From NCBI GenBank assembly GCA_020636325.1, contig JACJYC010000018.1, positions 102,321-166,320 on the forward strand: a stretch of DNA of 64,000 nt, given 5' to 3'. Below the pieces are notes generated by a model. That model saw nothing but the letters and a program-made list of their open reading frames with translations. It had not been told where the DNA came from and did not search any database. The stretch comes from Lewinellaceae bacterium (GTDB lineage Bacteria; Bacteroidota; Bacteroidia; Chitinophagales; Saprospiraceae). A program made the position numbers and the translations under genes. This document shows positions 24,429 to 33,104 of the stretch, piece after piece (position 1 is the first letter of the stretch; the number at the start of each line of letters is the position of its first letter).

Positions 24429-27400
24429 TCATCGGCCGCTGACTGCGGTCAATTGATTCATGCGCCCGAATTGCCGGGACCGCCAATAGGCCAGCAGACA
24501 AAGAACCAGGAGGCTGCCCACTGTGTAATACAGGAACGGCGGGACCGGCACCGGATCGCCGGCGGCGTAGGAATGCAATCCCGACAGGTAATAATTGACG
24601 CCGAAATAGGTCATCATCACGGAGCCCCATCCGAAGAGGGTGGCTACATTGAAGGCGTATAGGCCGCGCAAACCGGGAATAAACCGCATGTGCAGGATAA
24701 AGGAATAAACCAGGATGGTGACCAGCGCCCAGGTTTCCTTGGCATCCCACCCCCAGTATCGCCCCCAGGATTCGTTGGCCCAGACCCCGCCGAGGTAGGT
24801 TCCGATACTGATCATGAACAATCCGCCGATCAGCGTCATTTCGCTGATCAGGGTCATTTCCTTCACCACGCGATTGACGTACTGCTCGTTCTTTCGGGTT
24901 TTCAGGATCATGAAGATCAGATTGATCACGCCGATGATGGCGCCCAGCATGAGAAAACCGTAGCTGCCCGCCTCCATCGATACATGGATGGTGAGCCAAT
25001 AGGATTTCAGTACCGGGACCAACGGGGTAATCTCCGGATCCAGGAAACTCAGCCCGGCAACCATCAGAATCGTCGCTGCAAGGACCGAGGTGGCCGCCAG
25101 CCCGCCGAAAGATTTCCGGGCGAAGATCATCCCGGCCAGCACGGTCGTCCAGCCGATATAGATCATCGATTCATAACCGTTGCTCCAGGGCGCGCGCCCG
25201 GAAACGTACCACCGCAGACCCAGGCCTGTGGTATGCATCAGGAAACCGAAACAGAACAGGCCGAAAACGATCCGGAATGGCCATTTAAGGCCAAGCTTCG
25301 GATTGAACACCGATACAAACAGCAGCGTGAGGAAAGCCATCCCCAAAATGGCGTAAAGCCCGTCCAGCCGGCTGAATACGTTCATTTTGTTCAACAACAA
25401 TTCGGCCTTTACCTTTCTTTCGGAGGGGAGGACATGACCGCCGTTTTTCTGCTGATATTGGCCCAGCTCGACCAATAATCGGTTGGCCAGGTTCCAGTCG
25501 TTGTTGTGCACGGCATTCTGCAGGGTCGGGATATAGGCCGGGTAGAATTTTTCCATAAAACCCTGACCGGATTCAAAATTGTGCTGGTGGGGAGCGTCGG
25601 CCGGTGAGCGCCAGGTATGGGTCTCATCGCCGGCAACGGGAAAGACCTTCATGAAAGCGCCGGAAAAAACCATATTGGCGATATTCACCTTTTCATCCAG
25701 CTTCATGATCTCCTTTTCGAAAGTGCCGCGGTCCCTGGGCTCCATATTATAGGCGCTGCGCACGTATTCTTTCAACAGGTATTCCCCGCGTTCGCCGAAA
25801 AAATCGTCATAGGAAGCGTACCCGTCTGTCGAAGGGATCAGTTTCCTGATGTCCTCATGGCGCCCGATTTTGATCATCGGCACACCGTACCACTCTTCCG
25901 GGAAAGCCGCCATGCTCAGCAGGATCTGTTCCGGAATCAGGCCGTCGATCCTTTCCTTTCTGGCCAGTTTCCTCAATATTTCACCGGCAAAAGTGTTCAT
26001 GGGCTTCATGCGGCCTTTGTAATCCTGGACCAGGATGCGGCCAAACTGCCGCGCGTGGTCCGCATTTACAATATGACGACCTTCCTTGACCGGTTCATAC
26101 GCCTTTGCCGGCGCCGTAAAGGCCAGGAAACCGCCGATCAGCAGCGCGGGCAATGCCTTTTCGGCCTGTCGCATGCCGCTGATGGTCCGGGCCAGTTGCC
26201 GGAAACGGCTCTTTTCACTGAAAAAGGTCAGGATCATGCCCAGGGTGAGCAGGAAGTACCCCAGGTAGGAAATGCGCGTCCCCCAGGCATCGCGGTTGAC
26301 GCTGAGATAGGTGCCCAATTCATCCGGATCAAAAGAGGATTGAAAGAACCGGTACCCCCTGTAATTCAGGATATGGTTCATGTAAATCCGCTGGTCCCTG
26401 ACCAGGTTGCGGGAAGGGTCATTCAGGGTCACTTCGCTGGCATAGGATGAGGCATTATTGGTACCCGGGTATTTTTCCATGATGAAATCGTGCAATTGGA
26501 TGGAAAAAGGCAGCATGATCCTTTTTGCACCGTAGGAAACGGAAAAACCGGAATTGCCCAGGGCCACTACCCGGGGTTCCCCTTCGACGCCCTGGCTGCC
26601 GTAGACGTAAAACTCCTTTTGCTGCCCGTCAAAATCCAGTTTGACGCGGACTCCGCCCATGCTTGAATTGGTCATTTTCGGGGAAGCGGATACGACTTCC
26701 ACTACAGCATTAGGGTCGAAATCGCCAAAAACAAAGCTCTCTCTGCCGTTGGTATACAGGCTCCTCAGCAGGAGCGGCCGGTAAACGCCCGGTGAAAGCG
26801 TATCCCGTTTCTGGGTGGCCATTTGCATGTAGGAATAAGTTTCGCCGGCCATGAAGAACAGGCTGTCCTGCTGCAACCGGATATTGAAAGCCGATGGTTC
26901 TTCCGGGTTTCCGAAATTGAACAAGGTCCCGTTTATATTCACCTTATCGCCGTACCGGACGAAATGCTCCTGCCGTCCGTTCATTCCGCCGATCACCACT
27001 TTCAGGACGGGCATGCCGTCAATCGCTTCCTTCATCACTTCGGTCGGGTTGGGCATGAAATCAGTCACAGCTACCCGCAGGGTTTTATCGCCGAGCAGAT
27101 AGGATCGGTTGAACGCATTGCTGCCGCGGGTGGCGAAAAGGGTCGGTTCGTCAAAAACGTATTTCTTCCCCCCATGGACGGCTTCAAAATGCAGAAAAGA
27201 GTTGGAAGAAAGAAAGGAATTGGAGGAGCTGTCCTCCCGGATATGCATCATGCCTTCGCTCCCGAAATACCGCGTTACGCCCGCCCCGATCAGGATCACG
27301 ATCATCGCGATATGGAAGGTGAGAATGGCCCATTTTCGCTGGCGGATCATCCGGAACCGGATAATATTCACGATCAGGGAAATGCCGAAAAAGATCAGCA

Positions 27401-27566
27401 GCCATTCGAACCACCGGGTTTTAAAGATCAGTTTCTGGGCCGAACTGGTGCCGAAATCATTTTCAATAAAAGTGGCGGCACCGATGGAAAATGCGATGGC
27501 CAGTATATACAATCCGGCCGCGGATGTGGAGAAAAGGGTGTTGAATACTTTCCAGAAGCGTTTCAT
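24429..27566 (-). CDS. ccsBA: fused cytochrome c synthase CcsBA (ResB-ResC)
   Basis: A 1045-residue inner-membrane protein that exports haem and ligates it to CXXCH motifs (System II). I start it at ATG 27566 (MKRFWKVFNTLFST); an upstream start would add 14 residues of doubtful value. The N-terminal half is ResB-like, with hydrophobic helices at about 15-40, 50-70 and 80-100 and a large periplasmic domain. The C-terminal half is CcsA-like with at least six helices and the haem-handling WWD-type segment NESWGRYWGWDAKETWAL. Fused CcsBA proteins are known in Bacteroides and epsilonproteobacteria. It faces the 69-haem operon tail to tail and is the obvious maturation factor for it. Confidence 0.92.
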   Translation of the reverse strand: MKRFWKVFNTLFSTSAAGLYILAIAFSIGAATFIENDFGTSSAQKLIFKTRWFEWLLIFFGISLIVNIIRFRMIRQRKWAILTFHIAMIVILIGAGVTRYFGSEGMMHIREDSSSNSFLSSNSFLHFEAVHGGKKYVFDEPTLFATRGSNAFNRSYLLGDKTLRVAVTDFMPNPTEVMKEAIDGMPVLKVVIGGMNGRQEHFVRYGDKVNINGTLFNFGNPEEPSAFNIRLQQDSLFFMAGETYSYMQMATQKRDTLSPGVYRPLLLRSLYTNGRESFVFGDFDPNAVVEVVSASPKMTNSSMGGVRVKLDFDGQQKEFYVYGSQGVEGEPRVVALGNSGFSVSYGAKRIMLPFSIQLHDFIMEKYPGTNNASSYASEVTLNDPSRNLVRDQRIYMNHILNYRGYRFFQSSFDPDELGTYLSVNRDAWGTRISYLGYFLLTLGMILTFFSEKSRFRQLARTISGMRQAEKALPALLIGGFLAFTAPAKAYEPVKEGRHIVNADHARQFGRILVQDYKGRMKPMNTFAGEILRKLARKERIDGLIPEQILLSMAAFPEEWYGVPMIKIGRHEDIRKLIPSTDGYASYDDFFGERGEYLLKEYVRSAYNMEPRDRGTFEKEIMKLDEKVNIANMVFSGAFMKVFPVAGDETHTWRSPADAPHQHNFESGQGFMEKFYPAYIPTLQNAVHNNDWNLANRLLVELGQYQQKNGGHVLPSERKVKAELLLNKMNVFSRLDGLYAILGMAFLTLLFVSVFNPKLGLKWPFRIVFGLFCFGFLMHTTGLGLRWYVSGRAPWSNGYESMIYIGWTTVLAGMIFARKSFGGLAATSVLAATILMVAGLSFLDPEITPLVPVLKSYWLTIHVSMEAGSYGFLMLGAIIGVINLIFMILKTRKNEQYVNRVVKEMTLISEMTLIGGLFMISIGTYLGGVWANESWGRYWGWDAKETWALVTILVYSFILHMRFIPGLRGLYAFNVATLFGWGSVMMTYFGVNYYLSGLHSYAAGDPVPVPPFLYYTVGSLLVLCLLAYWRSRQFGRMNQLTAVSGR

Positions 27567-27816
27567 ATGAGGACTTTTAAAAATAATAATCATAGGGGCA
27601 AAGGGCATTACCCTGAGCCGACTATCTGTAAAGTCCCCTGCGTATTTTATTTATCTCGAAAAATGCTCACTTACCGGTAGGGGTTTCCCCCAAGATGGCG
27701 TAGGTGAATTCATGGGCTAAAGGTACAAATTTCAGCCCATTTTTCCTGGTTATGAAACGATGGAATCCCGGGTTTTCATATATATTAGAGGCTTCTTGTT
27801 GAAAATCGCAGGAAAC

Positions 27817-29127
27817 ATGGAAACACCTGAGACTGATGTGGCTTCGCAATGGCCGGTTTGGCGCAAGATCGCCTTTCGTTTCTTCTTTATTTATTTCATG
27901 ATCCAACTGGCGCCCTGGACCTGGTTCGACGACATCCCCGGCGCAGGCTATCTGACCCGCTATTACTACCAACTGACCGACTGGACCGTGAATGCAGGCA
28001 ACCGGTATATCTTCCATGTGAAGGACGTACTGGTCCCGGTGGCCGGCAGCGGAGACACCTCCTACGGGTGGGCCCAGCTCTGGACCTTCCTTTTCCTGGC
28101 CGCGGCCGGTTGCCTGATCTGGAGCCTGGCCGACCGGAAACGGACCAGTTACCGGATCGCGGATTACTGGCTTCGGACGATGGTTCGCTATTTCATCGCC
28201 ATGACGGCCTTGTTGTACGGCGTCATCAAGATCTTTGCCTTGCAAATGCCTTTTCCCAACCTCAGCCAGCTCGCCACTCCGCTGGGCGATTTCCTGCCGA
28301 TGCGCCTTTCCTGGATGTTCATGGGGTATTCCACCCGGTATCAGGTATTTGCGGGGATCATGGAAGCCGTCGCCGGATTGCTGCTGCTCAACCGCAAGAC
28401 CGTGACCCTGGGGTTGTGCCTGGCCGCCGGCGTATTCGCCAATGTCGCCATGATGAACCTCAGCTATGACATTCCGGTGAAGATCTTTTCCCTGCAATTA
28501 CTGGCCTATTGCCTGTTTTTGCTGGCATACGAAAGCCCCCGGATCATCGATTTTTTCATCCTCAACCGGCCTGCCGCCGCAACCGACCTCTATGCCCTAC
28601 CCTATTCAGGCAAATGGATGCGGATCACGCGGATCGCCCTGAAAGCCGTTTTCATCTTTATAGCCGTCGGCATGCTGCTTTACAACACCTGGAACCGGTA
28701 CAAGATGGTCCGGGCCCAGGCCGACCTGCCGCCCATCCGATCGGGTATCTACGATGTAACTACCTTCGCGGTGAACGGAGACACCATTCCGGAACGCAAT
28801 ACGGATACGCTCCGCTGGCGGGATATCGTATTCGACAAGGGCGGTCTGGGCAGCGTGGGAAGTACGGATACGCTGTTCCTGCAGCGCTACCGCCGGGGAT
28901 ATTTCACCTATCAACCGGATTCGGCAAACCAGCTGATCACGTTTACCAAAAGCCGGTTCGATACCACAACCCTGGTCCGGTTCCGGTACGAAATGCCCGC
29001 CCCCGACCGGATGCAGCTCCGGACCGTCCTCCGCGGCGATTCCCTGTACGTGGAATTGGTGCGCAGCAAACGGCATTTCCAATTGGCTGAAAGGCAATTC
29101 CACTGGCTTTCGGAAGCCAACCGCTGA
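27817..29127 (+). CDS. multi-pass membrane protein, DoxX-like, unknown function
   Basis: A 436-residue protein. I prefer ATG 27817, which has a good ribosome binding site (AGGA, 3 bases before it), to ATG 27760. At least six hydrophobic helices lie in the first ~300 residues (IAFRFFFIYFMIQLAPW, LWTFLFLAAAGCLIW, YFIAMTALLYGVIKIFAL and others). The last ~120 residues are soluble, with a repeated TDTL...YRRGYFTY pattern. Similar proteins in Bacteroidota are usually listed as hypothetical or DoxX-like; no catalytic motif is visible. It is divergent from the CcsBA gene by 250 bp. Confidence 0.6.
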   Translation: METPETDVASQWPVWRKIAFRFFFIYFMIQLAPWTWFDDIPGAGYLTRYYYQLTDWTVNAGNRYIFHVKDVLVPVAGSGDTSYGWAQLWTFLFLAAAGCLIWSLADRKRTSYRIADYWLRTMVRYFIAMTALLYGVIKIFALQMPFPNLSQLATPLGDFLPMRLSWMFMGYSTRYQVFAGIMEAVAGLLLLNRKTVTLGLCLAAGVFANVAMMNLSYDIPVKIFSLQLLAYCLFLLAYESPRIIDFFILNRPAAATDLYALPYSGKWMRITRIALKAVFIFIAVGMLLYNTWNRYKMVRAQADLPPIRSGIYDVTTFAVNGDTIPERNTDTLRWRDIVFDKGGLGSVGSTDTLFLQRYRRGYFTYQPDSANQLITFTKSRFDTTTLVRFRYEMPAPDRMQLRTVLRGDSLYVELVRSKRHFQLAERQFHWLSEANR

Positions 29128-29214
29128 TTAAAAATAGCAGACCCGAACAGGCTATCTCCGTGGATGTCACCTTTTTCCGCCATAGTGCCCCCCACCGGCT
29201 CCACGAAGGCGGAC

Positions 29215-29285
29215 TCCCCTCCCACTCTCTCTCCCTCTCCCACTCTCTCACTCTCTCTCCCCCTCTCTCCCACTCTCCCCCTCCC
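29215..29285. repeat. pyrimidine-only low-complexity tract (CT-rich)
   Basis: About 70 bp consist almost only of C and T in repeated CTCTC(T/C) and CACTCTC blocks, immediately next to the stop codon of the DUF58 gene (29286). Such homopurine/homopyrimidine tracts can form triplex DNA and are prone to slippage. It lies between the tails of two convergent genes and may help to end transcription from either side. Confidence 0.7.
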
Positions 29286-30611
29286 TCATATCAACCCTCT
29301 GGCTTTCAGCTCCAGGTACTTGTTAATGGTATTGATGGACAGGTCCTGCGGCCGGGTAAGGATGGCCTGGATGCCGAACTGGTACAACTTCTGCACCATC
29401 TGGGATTTTTCCGACAGGTATTTGCGGGCGATGGTTTGCTGATAAATGCCTTCTACTGTAGCGGCCGGCATATCGGCGAAGGACCGGATCTCGGTATTCT
29501 CAAAAAAGACCACCACCAGGAGGTGCAGGTTGTTGATGCGGCGCAGGATGGGCAACACCCGGTCGAGCGCATACATGCTTTCGAAATTGGTATACAGCAG
29601 GAGCAGGCTGCGGCCGTTGACCAGTTTGCGGGCGGCGTGATAAAGGATCTCGTAATTGGCCTCAACGGGGCGCTCCTGTTCGTTGTACAAGGCGGTCAGC
29701 AAGGTATTCAACTGGGTGGGGCGGCTGTCGGCCTTCACCGTGGAGCCGACGATATCCGAGAAAGTGATCAGGCCCGCCCGGTCGTGTTTTTTCAGGGCGA
29801 TATTGGAGATCACCAGGCAGGAATTGATGGCATAATCCATCAGGCTGAGCCCTTCGAAGGGCATGCGCATCACCCGGCTTTTGTCGATCAGGCAATAGAT
29901 CTGCTGCGCCCTTTCGTCCTCGTACTGGTTGACCATCAGCGAAGCCCTGCGGCTGCTGGCTTTCCAGTTGATGCTCCGGTAGTCGTCGCCGCGTACGTAG
30001 TTCTTGATCTGTTCGAATTCGTAGCTGTGTCCGATCCGCCGCATTTTCTTGATCCCTTTTTGCAGGCTGACCTGGTTGAACGCGCGCAGTTCGTATTGCT
30101 TCATCTGGAGAATGGAGGGGTAGACCGGCGCCTTCATCGGAAAGTCCTCGCTGATCCGGCGCTGCAACAGCCCCAGTACCGTGGCGACAAAAACGCGCAC
30201 CGATCCGAAAACGTATTCCCCGCGCGTGAGGGGCCGCAATTCGTAGTGCAAGTGATTGACCTCCCCCGGCTTCAGGGTCAGTTTCCGCTCAAAGTCCCGG
30301 ATCTGGAACTGCACCGGCAATTCATCGATCACGGTCAGCCACACCGGCACGCTGCTCCGGTTGGTCAGTTCGATCCGTACCGGATTGTCATCCCCCAGCC
30401 CGAATACCTTGGGCAGCCGCCGCCGGATCTTGATGTCCATCCCCCGGTTGAACAATACGAACGCATCTACCAGCAACAGGGCCAGAAAAAGGACAAATGC
30501 CCCCTGAGCCGCCAGGAACAACGGCGGATAAGGAAAACCCAGCGCGAACAAGGCGGCCAGCAGGCCGAGCGCGGTGAAAAAGCGGTTGGAGAGGTAGAGG
30601 GTTTTGAGCAT
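29286..30611 (-). CDS. DUF58 (von Willebrand-A-like) protein
   Basis: A 441-residue protein. I start it at ATG 30611, which gives an N-terminal cytoplasmic segment and two transmembrane helices (FFTALGLLAALFALGF and PLFLAAQGAFVLFLALLL). The longer version would add 25 basic and hydrophobic residues. The DUF58 signature GDDYRSINWKASSR is present near residue 215-228, followed by a vWA-like fold (YCLIDKSRVM.MPFEG) with an imperfect metal site. DUF58 proteins usually sit with MoxR ATPases and chaperone or activate partners; no moxR is nearby here. Confidence 0.85.
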   Translation of the reverse strand: MLKTLYLSNRFFTALGLLAALFALGFPYPPLFLAAQGAFVLFLALLLVDAFVLFNRGMDIKIRRRLPKVFGLGDDNPVRIELTNRSSVPVWLTVIDELPVQFQIRDFERKLTLKPGEVNHLHYELRPLTRGEYVFGSVRVFVATVLGLLQRRISEDFPMKAPVYPSILQMKQYELRAFNQVSLQKGIKKMRRIGHSYEFEQIKNYVRGDDYRSINWKASSRRASLMVNQYEDERAQQIYCLIDKSRVMRMPFEGLSLMDYAINSCLVISNIALKKHDRAGLITFSDIVGSTVKADSRPTQLNTLLTALYNEQERPVEANYEILYHAARKLVNGRSLLLLYTNFESMYALDRVLPILRRINNLHLLVVVFFENTEIRSFADMPAATVEGIYQQTIARKYLSEKSQMVQKLYQFGIQAILTRPQDLSINTINKYLELKARGLI

Positions 30612-31184
30612 TTGGCAACACTTTATCTTTCTGCGGATTAGCATTAAAACAATAACCGTTTCCCGTCTGTAAAGCAATCCGGCCATTCATTTGTTTTCAA
30701 TTTCCCATGCAACAAAACGAAGGCGGGAGCACGCGTCAAAGTTACGATTTTAGGCACAGATGCGGCGGCCGGTGCCTTTTCTTTGGTTACTTTCTTTTGG
30801 GCGCAAAAGAAAGTGACAAGGACAAAGGCAGAGATCAAATGCAAAATGTAAAAGAAAAAATGCAAAATTTAAAAGTGGCGGCCGTTCATTTTTGGAGCGT
30901 TCGTTGTGTGGAAAATCCGGGAATATCCGGGTTGAATGGACGACGAACACTGCCGGCGAGGTTTCCGGCATCAGCAGATGGGCCGTTGCGACATTGACCG
31001 GCATGCTGTTGACTTGTTTTGAAAAAAAAATAAAAAAAATCCCGCCGGCCTGCGACCTTTTCCCCGCTTCCCGCACTAAGCTATTGTAAACTGAAAATCA
31101 GCCCAAGAAATACTAAGGATCGGTTGGATACAATCCATTGCCGACCTGGAACTGCCGTGCCATTATTCATTAAACCTCTATATT
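30612..31184. other. 573-bp intergenic region with dispersed repeats
   Basis: No convincing gene. It contains an almost perfect 14-bp inverted repeat (30786-30817, listed separately), an AT-rich stretch with two copies of TGCAAAAT (30838-30868), an oligo-A stretch near 31020-31040, and the leader of the small peptide gene at 31185. Reading frames here are short and interrupted and match no family I know. Confidence 0.5.
30786..30817. repeat. 14-bp inverted repeat (dispersed palindrome type)
   Basis: GTTACTTTCTTTTG (30786-30799) pairs with CAAAAGAAAGTGAC (30804-30817) with one G-T pair, around a 4-nt loop. Sequences of this form recur between genes in many bacterial genomes; I recognise the type but cannot count copies elsewhere. 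It does not overlap a gene. Confidence 0.6.
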
Positions 31185-31325
31185 ATGAACCAGTTATCCA
31201 TCAAACTGAACCTGGACGACTTCCTTGGTAACCTTGTCAAAAATCCGGCAAATATCAAAGGAGGCGATGGCGAAACCCCTCCCCCTCCGGGGATAATCGG
31301 CGTTGAAGATATCGTCGACGGCTAA
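31185..31325 (+). CDS. 46-residue double-glycine peptide, possible RiPP precursor
   Basis: A small gene encoding MNQLSIKLNLDDFLGNLVKN then PANIKGG and a 19-residue proline- and acid-rich tail (DGETPPPPGIIGVEDIVDG). The first 27 residues look like a leader: amphipathic, with an LNLDDF block similar to the FNLD box of class I lanthipeptide leaders, ending in GG as in peptides cut by bacteriocin-type peptidases. The tail has no Cys and only one Thr, so ordinary lanthionine rings are impossible. It stands alone with a stem-loop 15 bp after its stop. No modifying or exporting enzyme is next to it. Its reality as a gene rests on composition, the leader pattern and the hairpin. Confidence 0.5.
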   Translation: MNQLSIKLNLDDFLGNLVKNPANIKGGDGETPPPPGIIGVEDIVDG

Positions 31326-31339
31326 CCGACCAAAAATGT

Positions 31340-31375
31340 CATCCCCGGGTTTCCGTGCATGTGGAAATCCGGGAT
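31340..31375. terminator. bidirectional stem-loop between convergent genes
   Basis: CATCCCCGGGTTTCC (31340-31354) pairs with GGAAATCCGGGATG-type sequence (31363-31376) with one G-T pair and one bulge. It sits between the small peptide gene (ends 31325) and the stop of the orphan helical protein (31389). There is no T-run, so termination would depend on the stem alone. Confidence 0.5.
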
Positions 31376-31388
31376 GGCTAAACCCCGG

Positions 31389-32882
31389 TTAGTCCCCATC
31401 CGGACAATCCAGCCTGGTCCGGATCAGCTCCAGTTTATCCAGCAACCAGTGTTTCAGGGCAACAGGCTCGGTGTTGTTCACGGTTTCCCGCAGTTGCAAA
31501 ACTTTTTTACAACCGGCCGACCGCCCCATTGCCCGGAGTTTGACCAGCTTGCGAAGAAGCTGAACGAATTTCAGGTAGGCCGTTTTGACGGCCGGTGAAA
31601 ACTGGGTGGTCCGCCGAAGATATTTCTCAAAACTGTCGGCGGCGGAAAGGACCATCCGGGTCTCCTCGAACAGCTCGTTGTAGTATTCATAGAAGACCCG
31701 CAATTGGAGCGACCTGAACCTGAGGTCGGCAGCCGTATTCAGATACTGGGTGTCCGCCAGCAGGGAAGAGGCTTTTTCAAGGGCTTCTTCGCGGGAAAAA
31801 CCCTTGCCGGCCTGGTGATAATGCCAGTAAGCCCGGGCAATGCCAACAATATGTTCCCGACCGGATTCAGGCACCTGCCCGCAGTATTTTGCTATGAAAC
31901 GCTCGCACCAGCCGAATTTTCCGGCCAGGCATGCGCAAACGACCACATTGAGGAAAACGTCGCTTTCTACACGGCCGTCCAGACTGATCAGGCCGGCTTC
32001 GTCAGCCAGGGCGTATAGCGTCCAGGCTTCAAGGCTGGCCTGAAGGTTGCTTTCGTTGATGCGCCTGAAAATATGGCTCAGCAGCAGTTTTATGGAAAAG
32101 GCCTTGTCGAAATCCTCCAGGTCCTGAAAATGACCGGTGACCAGGCGGTGAGAAGCCCGGTAAGCCTCCTCGCCGGTCGGATTGAGGGACAATTCCAGCA
32201 ACTGCCGGTAAATGGCAATGAGCGGATTCCGGGCGGCAAAAAAGGCAGCTGCCGCGGTGATTTCGTCCAGCATCCGGATGGCATACTGGTGGTCCAGCCG
32301 CCGCCGGCGCTGAACGCTCTCGCAGGCATAACGGAGCTTCAGCAGGATATAGGCCTCATCCGCCGTATCGATCAGTTCCTCAAGGCTCTGATTGTCCTGG
32401 TCGTACTTCATCGATCCGGAATGAAAATAGGCCTCGTGCAGCAACCACCATTTTTCCAGGAAATGATCCAACGTCCTGACCAGGCCGGGTTCCGACCGGT
32501 TGCCCAGGCGCTCCACTTCCTGTGAAAAAAAGAAATGGTCGCCCCTTTCCCGCAGGGTCCGCACCGAGAGCCTGTCCTGAAGCGCCGGCCACGACTGCAA
32601 GGTCTCCTGTTCCATATAGGCCTCGATCAGCCGGGCCAGCCTGGACATATAAGCCCGAAGCTTGTTCTCAGCCGCTTCACCCTGCTGGAAAAGAGCGCGG
32701 CAAACCGCTTTCCGATCCAGGCCGGGGTGCGAAAGATCCGGATAAAACCGGCGGATATACACCCAAAGGTCAACTACGCGCCGGTCTTTGTTGAAATATG
32801 GCGACCGGACAAACGCCTCAACCTTCCGGAGCTCTGCCGCCTGCAACCGTCGAATAATATGGAACAATCTGGAATTGTACAT
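31389..32882 (-). CDS. orphan helical protein, paralogue of 59934-61346
   Basis: A 497-residue cytoplasmic protein without signal peptide or membrane segment. It is almost entirely helical, with repeated L..A..Y..L..-type phrases that suggest TPR-like or other alpha-solenoid packing. It shares the N-terminal phrase FVRSPYFNKDR with FVASPYFNTRT in the protein at 59934-61346, a similar length and a similar C-terminus (K..YL.F...L.KL...). I do not recognise a named family. It may be a protein-interaction scaffold. ATG 32882 lies only a few bases after a TATATTTG -7-like box, which would give a nearly leaderless mRNA. Confidence 0.6.
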   Translation of the reverse strand: MYNSRLFHIIRRLQAAELRKVEAFVRSPYFNKDRRVVDLWVYIRRFYPDLSHPGLDRKAVCRALFQQGEAAENKLRAYMSRLARLIEAYMEQETLQSWPALQDRLSVRTLRERGDHFFFSQEVERLGNRSEPGLVRTLDHFLEKWWLLHEAYFHSGSMKYDQDNQSLEELIDTADEAYILLKLRYACESVQRRRRLDHQYAIRMLDEITAAAAFFAARNPLIAIYRQLLELSLNPTGEEAYRASHRLVTGHFQDLEDFDKAFSIKLLLSHIFRRINESNLQASLEAWTLYALADEAGLISLDGRVESDVFLNVVVCACLAGKFGWCERFIAKYCGQVPESGREHIVGIARAYWHYHQAGKGFSREEALEKASSLLADTQYLNTAADLRFRSLQLRVFYEYYNELFEETRMVLSAADSFEKYLRRTTQFSPAVKTAYLKFVQLLRKLVKLRAMGRSAGCKKVLQLRETVNNTEPVALKHWLLDKLELIRTRLDCPDGD

Positions 32883-33104
32883 TATTTCAAATATATAATT
32901 TTTCTATTTTCATAAAACAATAATCAACAAATTATTAAACAACAATAAACCCATATCATAAACAATAATACCCCCATTGATCATTGCAAAATAACATTTT
33001 TTTCTTCATACCAGGGGTTGAACAAGGCTTAATTTCAGGTCTTGAAAATCCGGATCAGACCCCGATAAACGGCAGTCAGATATTTGGAAAACCCTTAAAT
33101 CATT

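Noticed and set aside
30840..31076. Small open frames in the intergenic region before the double-glycine peptide
   Set aside because: Short, without leader, signal or family features, and crossing dispersed repeats.
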